This document shows, in pieces, positions 47,891 through 59,067 of a stretch of 64,000 nucleotides of DNA. The first letter of the stretch is position 1. Each line of letters begins with the position of its first letter. The stretch comes from Limonium bicolor (Eukaryota; Streptophyta; Magnoliopsida; Caryophyllales; Plumbaginaceae). The DNA lies in assembly GCA_023374045.1 (NCBI GenBank), contig CM041776.1, forward strand, positions 474,785,375 to 474,849,374, given 5' to 3'. A model generated the notes under the pieces. That model ran no database searches. It saw only the letters and a list, made by a program, of their open reading frames with translations, and had not been told where the DNA came from. A program made the position numbers and the translations under genes.

Positions 47891-47895
47891 TAAAT

Positions 47896-47922
47896 TGGTA
47901 TCAGAGCATAGTTACGCTCTGA
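47896..47922 (+). other. X primer-binding site with hairpin
   Basis: TGGTATCAGAGC (47896-47907) is an exact initiator tRNA-Met complement, 5 bases after the LTR end. TCAGAGC and GCTCTGA (47901-47907, 47916-47922) can pair. Confidence 0.85.
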
Positions 47923-49388
47923 ACCCGAGAAAACAAGCCGAGTGAAATACTTAGAATATAGGTGCACTTAAAACTGGGGAACTGGGGTAGAATTGGGAAG
48001 TGAGGACTCCAGTAAGGCACGACTCCTAACCCTTCTTGGAATTGTGAGTGATTCCTTTACACACTTGTCTTTTATGAATGTCTGTTGAGTGTGATGTGTT
48101 GTTATACCTTGCAACAATAAACTATAGAAATATATATATATATAGTTCAACATCTGAACCTGTAAACACACTAAAACTCTATGTTAACTTTTAGAAAGAA
48201 AACACATAAACCTAACACCCTACGGGAAGTGCCTGGTGCGACGAACTCCTTGGCTGAAAGTAGTGGGGGTGCACACCCACTTCTGGAAGTTTAGGGGCTA
48301 GACAAGCCTTGTCATCTAACCGTATATAATCTTCTACGCAGGTGATGGATTGTGTTGAACTTGAGGGGAAGTGGTGGTAAGACGTTACCATCATGAATTC
48401 TTGAGCTAGGCATATTTCATTACTAGCCACAATGAACAATTCAAAACTTATATATTAAGATCCAGTACTAAATTCATACATGTAAAGAGTTTACCGAGTT
48501 AAATCCTAGGTGAAAAATACTTACCTATGGAGTGAAAACACATGAGTAATAATAAACTAAATATTATTGAGCCTTAAATACTTGGAGTATTGAGCGTCTA
48601 GTGAAATAAAATTGAGAGTTACTTAAAGATTTGGAAATCCTCATGTTTATTTAGAAGTTTAACATTATACATAGATAAAATTTTAGAAGTCACACTAAGA
48701 GTGATATTTACAAAAGCCCCCATGGCTTTAATGAGTACTAAGATTTAATAATCAGAAGAATACTTACATAGAACAAACCTTAAGAAAAAAAAATTACCAA
48801 GAGTGAGTGAGTTTTCATTAGACTAGTTCATTTGACTTAAAATTTTATATAGAGTCCCTACCTTAAAAAAATATAAATTTTAAGATAAAGGAATAGATTT
48901 TGGAGCTACATTATAATAAATAAAACTTCCTAAAACTCTGCCTTGTGTGAAATTATGTAAATATATAATAAGTAATTTTATGAAGTAAATACCTAATGGT
49001 TCGTCTAAAATACTATAGTTAATTATAAAAACAATTGAAACTTGAAAAGTCACAGAAAATGTTTATTTTATAAAGTTTTGACATATGGTTGGCTAATAAA
49101 CCCTAGAAGATAATTTTGAAAGACTACCTAGGCTTATTTTATGATCTAGAATATTATTTACACTACTCAAACATGTTACACCTGATTCATAGCTTGTTAA
49201 TATAACTGATATGTGAAAATAACATAAAGAGCATATTTACGTACCAAGGTTATAAATTCGGTACAAGGTTCATGAATTTTTATGCCATGGCAATTAAGAA
49301 ACTTTAGGTTATAAAATGCTGCAAGAGAATGGTGTAGTAAGGATAACATTTAAATAATTACATTACATTATAATGGAATTTTTTTTAT
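47923..49388 (+). mobile_element. X interior, left part (noncoding)
   Basis: This stretch lies between X's primer-binding site and LARD-1. No Gag or pol motif was found. It ends in TTTAT (49384-49388), the left copy of LARD-1's target duplication. It presumably continues at 63482. Confidence 0.5.
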
Positions 49389-52300
49389 TGAAATACCCCG
49401 GACTTAATTAGGGTGATTTAAATTACTCTAATACGATATTGAGGGCCTATTAGTGCCTAATGAATTTTGGTAAAAGAATAAATCCAAGAGAAATAATAAA
49501 ACGCTTAAAGAGCGAAAACGCTAAAACGAGCGTTAAGTGACCGTAAGAGGAAAACAACCTTAAGAGGGTATTAAATGAATTTAAAAGCTTATTAATGCCT
49601 AAATAATATATGGGAACCATTCCCGAAGAAAACGGATCCATAAAACGAATTAAAAATGCTAATAAAGCTTTAGCGCACGTTTTTCGAGAAACCCGAAAAC
49701 GTGACTTTGAGTGGTCAAACGAACCCGTAAAAATTATAGTTCATTAAATAACTATAAACAAACATTAATGGGAGCATAATAGCCATTAAATTAAAGAAAC
49801 GAGAAAATTCCGGAAAACGGGCTCGGTTAGTGAATAGTGCTAAAACCGGGTAAATAAACGAGCGTTTTCTGTAAAAGACGGAAAACGCTCCAGCCTGTAA
49901 CAGTTGTGGGCTGGTTTTTAATTGTGAGACAGCCCACTCACACACTAATAAGCTAGAAAGAAATAAAGGAAAGAAAGAAAGAAAAGTAGAAAAACAACCC
50001 ACCCTCTCTCTCCTCTCTCATTTCTCTTTTCTTCCTTCTCTTCCTCTCTTTCTCCTTCCTCCATCGTTTTCTCCCCTCTCTGGTAGCAGCCGATTTCCTT
50101 CCTCCTCCTGGCTACCCTACCTCCCTCTTCATGCTCTATCTTCATTTGAGCTCCAAATGTAAAAATAATTACATATTTGTAATCCCCTCATCCTCCTCTA
50201 TCATTCCCTCTTTTCAAAATCGAAAATGAAGACTTCATCTCCATGGGTTTTCCCCATTTGAGAAAAGCACATCATCTTGTAGCTTGGAGTCTCCTCTTTC
50301 TCTAAGGTAAAATTTCATCAAAAACGCATGTTGGCTCTTCCTCCCTTGGTAGCCGATTTTGGGCTCTCTCTCACACCTTGTTTTTCTTCTTGATTTTGAG
50401 CTTCATTTCAACCCTCTAATGGTGGAGTAATTCCCTTCTTGATTCAAGGGTGAGAACCCCTCTCAAAAATCTCCAAAGGTAAAACCTAACTGTGCACTAA
50501 GCCCTTTTGGTTGAATTAAGATTTCCTAGCGTCTAGATAATTAATTGAGTATATTTCTGTGTTTCTTGAATGTTGGGGTGGAGTTTGGAAACTCCATCCC
50601 CACTTGACCGATTTTGAGAAGAGGAGGAACAAGAGGAGAATCAAATAGGAAGTTGTGAATTAAGGTAAGAAATCTACCTTAAACTTTGTTTTAATTGCTT
50701 ACGAATTGGGATGGGTGAAATTGAATAATGAAACCAAACTTGTGCTAGTAATGTGTGTGAATGATAGGAGAGAGAATTGTGAAAATGGGGTATTGTATTA
50801 AAGGCCTAAGTGCCATTGTATTTGAGAATTTGTTTGAGGATATATGTTGTGTGCTGGTAGGACCCCTTGTGGGTGTGGCTAGATTAGGAATGAAAATTGA
50901 TGAGAGTTGGTGGATTGGGAGATGTTAAATTTATGGGGAGGTTATGGCGAAATTTTGGTAGACATAATGTGTTCTAGGTGTTGTAATGAGTAAGAACAAT
51001 CTTGGGAATGACTTGGTATTGGAAGGGATCTAATTGGATTAGTGAAACCCTCTTGAGTGGATAAGGGTAGGAAAAGGAAGAGGCAAAATCTGTAGCATAG
51101 GGGTATGAAATGCTTGGAAAAACAAGGAAAAGAGTTAGTGTTAGAGTAGTGGAAATGAGAGTTGGACTTGGTTTTAGAATGGTGGATATGTTGGAGTGAG
51201 TTGGTATGGCCATTAAGTGATTTGGTAGGCTTTGTAAGATGTAAAAACTAGCAAGAAGGAGTTAGAATGCAAAAGAGTGCAAAATGCAAAATGTGAGAAC
51301 TTGATTGTTGGATTTGAACAAGAATTGAAGTAGGAATTTAACCAAGGATTTGAGGTGGTTTAAGGAGTGTTTTGAGGTGTTAAAATGTGTAGGAAACTTG
51401 TGGAAAGATTAGGAAAAGATTAAGGGGGTTATGATTGATTAGGGGGTGAAAAATCACCCTTGTAGCAGGTTTTCGCAGGGTCCGGGACCTAGGATATGCA
51501 CCAAGTCCCGGACCACCCCTTAAAACGTGCCGAGAGCAAAGCAGGAATTGTCTGGGACTTAAGTCCAGGACCAAGTCCAGGACCACCTATGAAAATATGG
51601 CCGAGAGTTTAGCAGCAGTATTGGTCGGGACCTAGGGTCCGGACCAGGTCCCAGACCACCCCCAGAATTCAACAGGAAGTGTTTTTAAGGATTAAATGAT
51701 GGGGGTTTGAATGGTATTGGTTTTAGATGATGTTTAGGAGTTGTTTGGTGACTTATAAAGGTCCTAAGAAGTATAAACAAGTGTTTAAGTGAGTGAGCAA
51801 GTTAAGGAATAAGTACGCTAAGTTAAACCGAATAACGGGATAAAGGGGTAAGTACGGGAGTAGCGTTTATGTGCATACCGTAATACCTAATAATAATTGA
51901 ACCATTTGACATGTAATAGTGATTCGAGAATAAGATTCGAGGAACAAGTGTGAGCCAAAGAACATGAGAACCCGGTAAGATAAACCCGGTGAAAGGTATG
52001 ATTTCCTCATGCTCTGTATCCTAACTTGGTTACCCCGTGTGTGCTTGTTTGATGTTGGATCACCTAACAAGATAAATGCACGAATCGGATTGTGTGCACT
52101 CATTAGTGCTTGTGTGATATTGTTGTTGTTGGATTGTATTCTTTGACTAAAGTTTGTATAATTCATGAAATGTGGAATGTGAATGAATTGCTTGAATGTG
52201 ATTGTGTGTGGTAGTGCGACTCATAGTTGAGTCTTATGGAGTAGAGACTCGTAGCAAGAGTCAAGTGCAAACTAATAAAAGGTTGAGCACACTACAACTG

Positions 52301-53780
52301 TCGAAACCATACACGGTAACATAAACCTACGAACGCATTCGAACGTGAGAAGGTATACGGGAGTAGTAACCTCCGATAACGGTTAGAGAACCGAAATGAC
52401 TAAACCCACACGATAATATTAGTGGAAGTATATAAGTAACCTCTAACTAGAGGGTTGAAAAGTTGTTCGAAATACAAACCTGAGTAAAGTAATGAAGGTA
52501 AGGGATCACCAAACCCCTTAGAAATATAGTCGAACCCCAATGAGAGGAACCAACTACTACATGAGCAATGTCCCGAACATGAGAGTATTCAATAAGTGGG
52601 TTGAAACCTTAATCTTAGAATGCTAAACATTGAGGAATTCCCTAAGCCAATAGATGCTATCGAGAGAGATACTTCTAGGCTAATCCTTGAGATTGTGAAT
52701 TGACTCGAGAGAGGAGTTTGGGAATTTGAGTAGCCCGGTAGTGAGCCGGACATTTTGAGTATTTGAGGAGCTAACTGTATAGCCCTATTTGTATTTGAGC
52801 CCGGTGGTGGGTCTTGTGTATGACCCTGCCCGGAGGTCGTGAGATCGACTTAACATATACCTGAGAATTGAGTATGACTTGAGTAGTATTGAGTATTGAG
52901 TATGAGTATTGAATCGATTATGTGAGTGTTGAGAATCGAGTTGTGACTTGTGGGACTTGAGAATTTGAGTTGAGTGGGGAATTGAGTTGTGTGTTGTAGT
53001 CCTTGTTGAGATTGTGAGTATGAGTACCCAAGGGAGGGGGTAGTACATGAGTAGTGAGTAAGGCATGGTGAGGTAGAAAACTCAAGCCTAATTAAGGAAC
53101 ATATCGAACCAACCCTTGATGTGTGTGATAGTGCTGTGTTCAATGCTGAACTTGATTATGAATGTACATATATAATGTATGTTGTATGCATGCTGTTGTG
53201 ATAAAAAATGAACCGCATGCTCTCGACCAATTACGGCGGACCTCGCTAGTACGCGGGGTATGCGGAAGTCATATTCAGCGTTAAGCTGACCCCCTAGGGG
53301 GAACGTTTTTAGTGTGCAGGTACCCGAAGAGAATATGATCACTGTAAGTGACCGACAGCTAAGCCGGACACCGTTCGAGAGTAGGACGGGGTCGTTATTG
53401 ATATGGGTAGTTGTTAAGGGAATTGTATTTATGTATTGTGGATTTGTAAGACCGAAGGGTCATTGATAAACTTGGGGATCGTAGACACTCGGTATAGTAT
53501 AGAATGGTTATTGTATTGTATATTGTGGTGTTAAAGGTTGCATTGACTTGAGAATTGTTTAAGTAAAGGAAGTATGGTTTGTAAAGTGTACTCGGTATAA
53601 GACCTATCAGACCGGTAGTGTATTGTTGTTGTATTTGAGTTTGTATTTGGCCTAGCTAGTCACGTGGGTGACTAGCGGCATTGTATCACCCCCCGGTTGT
53701 GGTTTGAATTCCGCTGCATTATGGTTGGATTTTGAGACGGGTTAGGAGATAATGGTGTGATTACCGGTTGGGGTGTTACA
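49389..53780 (+). mobile_element. LARD-1 5' LTR
   Basis: This 4392-bp LTR runs TGAAATACCCC...GGTGTTACA. It holds a CT-rich stretch near 50000-50110, three AAGGTAA donor-like sites (about 50306, 50477 and 50664), and a cluster of quasi-palindromes at 51478-51660 with arms GGTCCGGGAC and GTCCCGGACC (51479-51488, 51505-51514). Frames inside it are not supported. Confidence 0.92.
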
Positions 53781-53785
53781 AAATG

Positions 53786-53814
53786 TGGTATCAGAGCGAA
53801 GTATCGCTCTGATA
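53786..53814 (+). other. LARD-1 primer-binding site with hairpin
   Basis: TGGTATCAGAGC lies 5 bases after the LTR. TATCAGAGCG and CGCTCTGATA (53789-53798, 53805-53814) form a perfect 10-bp stem with a 6-base loop, burying most of the binding site. Confidence 0.9.
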
Positions 53815-56800
53815 GTCTGAATACCGAGTTTAGGAAAATACCGAGTTAGGAATTAGAGACTTAGGGCTAAGGGTTGAGTGTTAGCGTGTGAGGTACACTA
53901 GTTAGGAACTTCCAGTGTGATCTGGATACCTACATAGCCAATCCCGCCCTCCGCAACCCCCGTTTTAAAGTTGGGGAAAGAACGCCAGAGAGATGGAAAG
54001 ACCTCTCATACTCGGGAAAACCCGATCTGGCAGCTATAAACAAACTTTGTAAAGAGAAAGAACCAGTCATACGGTAGATCCCAAGGACTGGAAATCCCGA
54101 AGACGGTTCCGTTTCAACGACAATAACAGTACTGAACGGCAATAGATTGAAGGTCCTAAATACAGGATAATGAAATTTGCGGCACCATGGGGCGACATGC
54201 TTCGCAGTCGCGAGAACCATGCGTAGCCAACAAGGAGGGAAGTATAGCTACACAATGAGCAGAAGAGCAAAGTAACAAACCCGAGACAAGAGAGTCTGCG
54301 GACTGCAAACGTGACAATACCGTCAACACGGCATACAACCGACTAAGAATTAGTCAAGGATGGGTAATTCAAACCTACAACGCCAAGAGCAGCAACACCT
54401 AAATCAAACATAACCCAAAAGGACTACGACGTCCTAGGTTCTCGGTAACCACCGAGGAACAGCATCAGTAAACCATCGTAAGCCAGCAAACCATAACTAC
54501 ACCTCACAGAAAGTACTAGAAATTGTAAATACACTGAATAAGATCAGATAGAATCACAACTCCAATAAAAACACCATATAGGCAATACAAACCGTATATA
54601 ACAATACCACAACTACACACACCCATATCCAAGAACACACTCATGCAGTCAACATACACAAGAGGTTAAAACTACTACTATCAATCTACAATCACAATGT
54701 AACACACTATTGCAACACACTAATAATCACAACAACTCAAAAAAAACCTCTGAACAACATTCAGAGCATGAAGTACTTTCATCAGATCAAACGAAGATCC
54801 AATAAAAACACCATATAGGGATGAAAACAATACCGACCGGTATATGGTAACCTAAACCGACGTACCCGCGCACTTGCCAGGCAAGTGCATCAACAACAAG
54901 ACAATTGGAGGATGTTTAACAACTAACAAGTACTTATTAAAGTACCATCATGAAGATGAAAATTATAGGATCACTAGTCATAAGGACTTGAAGGAGAAAA
55001 CCTCGGGAAGGCCTAACGGCCTGACCATTATGTTAACGAACATACCAATCAACAGGAAGCTGTACTTGGTCAAAGACCTCAAACATGGCAACGCCATGAA
55101 GATTTTCTTTCAAACCCAAGATTTTATTTCAAACACAAAACCTTTTCTTTCAAAACCTCAAACTTTTCTTTGAAACCTCAGATTTTAAAACCACCCGAAG
55201 GAACTATGGTGAGTATCATAGAATGATACAAGAGGAGTTGACAAAGAATACTTCACCTAGGCGTGTGACGAGCACTACGAGTGTACCCAATTACGGGATG
55301 TGGGACGACCGCACTCGAAGGAGCGGACGGCCTGACATACCCTTTTGTGAGTTGGTCAGGTAAGTGGTAACGTACCAATATGGTACCCCACGTATGTATA
55401 CATGTAGTGTACGAAACACGGGAAGTAGTCAGCTCCGTCTACGGACCATAAAGTAAATTCAAACCAAAACATTGGACACCTCAAATGAGCGAAGGAACCC
55501 AGATAAGCTTACAAGCTAAAGGAGCTAAAACTCACCTCAGGAGGATAATTAAGAGTTGAGGAGTGCGAGAAGCACTAGTAAATGAGCAATGTCTCAAGGA
55601 TATTGAAATGGAACATATTAGCTGGAATGGAAATCCAGTCTAAACACGATAAGGCAAATGCCTAATGAGAACACATCAGCATTTAATGAACAAGGTAAAA
55701 TACCCAGAGTGATCATCTAAGGTACCGGAGGATACCGTTCACCACCGAAAGTAATATCAAACCTGTTATAAACAAGTTAAAACATCAATGGTCTACCCTA
55801 AGAACGGGAGACGTGGTAACCCTAAACGGGACAACTTGAAATCCGGAACCGCAATACGGAGTAAAATGAACGCACTCAAGTGTTAGCCGGATTTAGCGGC
55901 ATAATCAACAACACCCAAGAGCAATCCATAAAGGGTATCAAAGTCAACATAGTTGAACGAAGTATCGTAATAAGTGCACCAGAGCTATAATGAACACTCG
56001 GTTGGAACACCGAAGGGATCCCACTTACCAGGGGATACCCTAGATTTGTAAATGATACCAATCATTACCAAGATACTAAAAGGGCATCCAACAGACGGAA
56101 GCGTGATGCACTGATCCTATTAAGGAGCCCAATAGCACCTCCAACCCATTTGATGGTATACGGAAGAGCAAGTTGTAAATAGCCTAAGATGAGCAAGGCT
56201 CTAGGCAACGTGGCTAGTAAGCCAGGAACTAAGTATAATACAAATTCAACGGTTGCAAAACCATTATGAATCATACGAAGAGTTGCCAAGAACGACACCA
56301 GTAGGATTGTTTAACAACCAACGAGCAGGGATACCCCTCATTAATGTGAGACCGCAAGAGCGGTGAACACATAGATTCCAAGAAGGGAATACCATCAGTG
56401 AATATCTGATAATACATCTCTTGCATAACTACTAATGTAGTGGAGCTTGAGCATCAAGTCATTGCCAAGTGAAAATTGTAACGAATGAAGCCAAAGGAAG
56501 CTTGATAACAATTGGCAGAAACCAGGAGTAGTCGGTTAAGAAGAAATATCGTATGTGTATCATGTGGAGTATAAGTAAATAACGCTCAAGGAGCTTGGAT
56601 ATATGGTATAAATAGTGGAAATGCATGAGCTGAAGCTAGCAACAGCGGATGCCATGTAAACAAATGCTGTAAAACCAGAAAACATGGTGCGCAGCAGCGA
56701 CCAATACATGTGAATAATCATACAATGAGATGGAGTTGATGAATAAAGATGGTAGACAAGCCGAGAAACAAGGAAACAATATTCATTCCTGTTGCTAATC

Positions 56801-57568
56801 TCACAAGAGAGTTACTGCCCAGGAGCTTACGCCTCTGCACTCTGTAGGACTGAGTGTTTTGGTATTGCATTTGTGCAGTAATGATCGAGTGGGATAGCTA
56901 GGAAGTTGAGAAGATGGCAATTGCGGTAAGAATAGAGGAAAATTTGTGAAGTAAAGAATACTTGTAAAGAACCAGTAGGTGGCCATAGTTCAGAAGCCAC
57001 TGGTAATAAAGGAAGCACTACAATTAAGTAGTGGCTTAACCCCAACCGACAATAAGTCGGAGGAATCAAGTGAATAACCACGAGAATATACAACAGTATG
57101 TATATAGATTCCTAAAGAGCCGGATAGAGGACCCGAAGCTCATTGAATTCACGTGCGGCAAAAGAATACCACGCTTGATTGATAAACCTTATTCCCAAGA
57201 TAAAAGGGATAAAAGGATATTGTATAGCACATTAAGGATAACGAGAAGGGCAAATATCCCTAAGTTAGCAGGGTCGCGCAGCAGAAGCTAGTGGGCCCAA
57301 GTTCTAAGGTTTAATACACCTAGCGAGTGAATGCATAACTATCTAGCCTCGAAGCCTTTTAGGCTAAAACCGAACCCGTTAAGAGTTAAATAAACTCCAA
57401 TGAGAATTTTTGGTGCAGGGACTAACCAACAATATGGTTAAGACCCTTGGACCAGAATACATTGTATAATAGACCGCATGGAAGTTGAACCACTCCATGA
57501 CGGCTGAATGCCTTACACCCATGTCCAATGTTGACACATGGTAGATTACGTGGGCGTAATCCCTTTTT
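53815..57568 (+). mobile_element. LARD-1 interior, first part
   Basis: The region is A-rich and full of stops. The largest plus frame (54874-55173, 99 codons) is not recognised and has no domain that I can see. AATAAAAACACCATATAGG occurs twice (about 54566 and 54802). A segment at about 56825-56868 closely matches 46943-46985 in X. Near 57430-57540 the sequence precedes a G1-like polypurine motif. It may be eroded beyond recognition or was never coding. Confidence 0.5.
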
Positions 57569-57580
57569 AAGGGGGTAGAG
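57569..57580 (+). other. Internal polypurine-like motif of LARD-1
   Basis: AAGGGGGTAGAG follows GGGCGTAATCCCTTTTT. It corresponds to the motif after G1's pol stop (GGGCGTACCCCCTTTTAAGGGGGTAGAG on the minus strand near 17980-18010). Confidence 0.5.
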
Positions 57581-59067
57581 CGAAAATCGCGAATGTATTT
57601 TTTTACGTGATAGGGCGTAAACTACAATGCGCATAGCGCAAAAGAATTTGTTTGAATGACTGGTACCTATGTTACATAAACATTTGTATCCACTCATTGT
57701 GTAAACTTGAGTATTTGTGAAATTTGAAGTGGAAGGGAATGTTGGTTGTGAGAAATTGAGGTGAAGGGAGTGTAGAAACTCCATGGGGAATGAGAACCCT
57801 GATTGGTAATAATTTGGGAAATGAGTATGTTTGAGGAGTTTGATGAGTATGTTGGAGGAATTGATGAGTATAAATCGGTATGAACCGATGTTGAACCTAG
57901 TGGGAGGTGAGTCCCCTAGGTAATTTGAGTTGGTTGTATTTGTGAATAACTTGAGGTTAGAAATTGATTTTACTTGTGAACTATTTGAGGATAGAAAACT
58001 AATTGGAAACTAACTTTTGAAATTCTTGGGTATAGAAGTTGAAGATAGGTTGAGTAATAATTATGAGATGACTAGTAAGTGAACATTGAATTGTAGAAAT
58101 TGGTAAATGCATGGTTGCATGATTACGACTAGAAAGATTAAGAAGGTAGAAAATGAAATAATGATTGACTATTTGATTGGGTGAATTGAGGTGGGAGGTG
58201 GAACTTGGTTTGCTAGCGATCAAGGGAAACGAACACCAAAGTGGGGTGGATGGATAGTTCAACACCAATGCTGATCACATTGGGGTTGAATGACTCTTGA
58301 AGCTCCGTACAAGTGGCCACAAGTAATCACACTAGTAATAGGTGAAACTAACATAAATTGGAACTTGGAGTTGCATTAAGTTTTCAAAATGAATTTCAAA
58401 ATGATTTTGGCAAATGATTTTCTTCAAACTTGTGAATGAGGATTGGTTTTAAAACCACTCCCATGGGCTAGTGGATCCTTCATGGCTAGGCACGGGTATC
58501 CGGTTGAATCATGGAGGTGAAGCTAGTTATGAGTCAGTGGAGGTGTTGAATAGTTTTGAAACCACTACAACGGACGAGCAAGGGTACTAAGTGACCTGTA
58601 GGACGTTTGTAGTGTGTGTTTTGTATTTGTCCAAGGGCCGCCGGATATGAGTAGTCCGGTCAGGGAAGAGTACCCACTTTGGAGCCTGAGGATTCTCTAG
58701 AGGTGCAAATGAATTTTGATCATAACCAAGGACCGTAGAGCCAGAAAGAGTAAGTGCTCAATGTCATGACGGCCGTGAACCAGAGAGCGTAAGTGTTCAA
58801 ACGTGACCGGTACCGAGGGATCACTTGATTTGGGGGAGGACTTAGTGCCAAATTGTCTGCGGATGGACCCCTTTGAGAGATTTGAGAAAAATGTATTTTT
58901 GGTTGCTATGCATGCTTGACATGTTGTGTGGATATGTGGTTTGTAATCAGTCAGTTATTGGAGTCTGACAGTTGTTGAGAGAGTATAACCTTAGTATTGA
59001 GTACCTTGGTGACTAACAATCTTAGACTCACTAACTTTGTGGGCAAAGTTCTTTAAGGGGGGTAGAT
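57581..59067 (+). mobile_element. LARD-1 3' interior and polypurine tract
   Basis: This noncoding region is rich in TTGAG and TGAG. It ends in TTTAAGGGGGGTAGAT directly before the 3' LTR. It is about 1.5 kb long, against about 0.4 kb for the matching G1 segment without C2. Confidence 0.6.

Noticed and set aside
42551..49388. Possible host gene between E1 and LARD-1
   Set aside because: LTR-type ends, a primer-binding site and homology to the inverted copy at 1-2159 explain it better. No long conserved frame was found.
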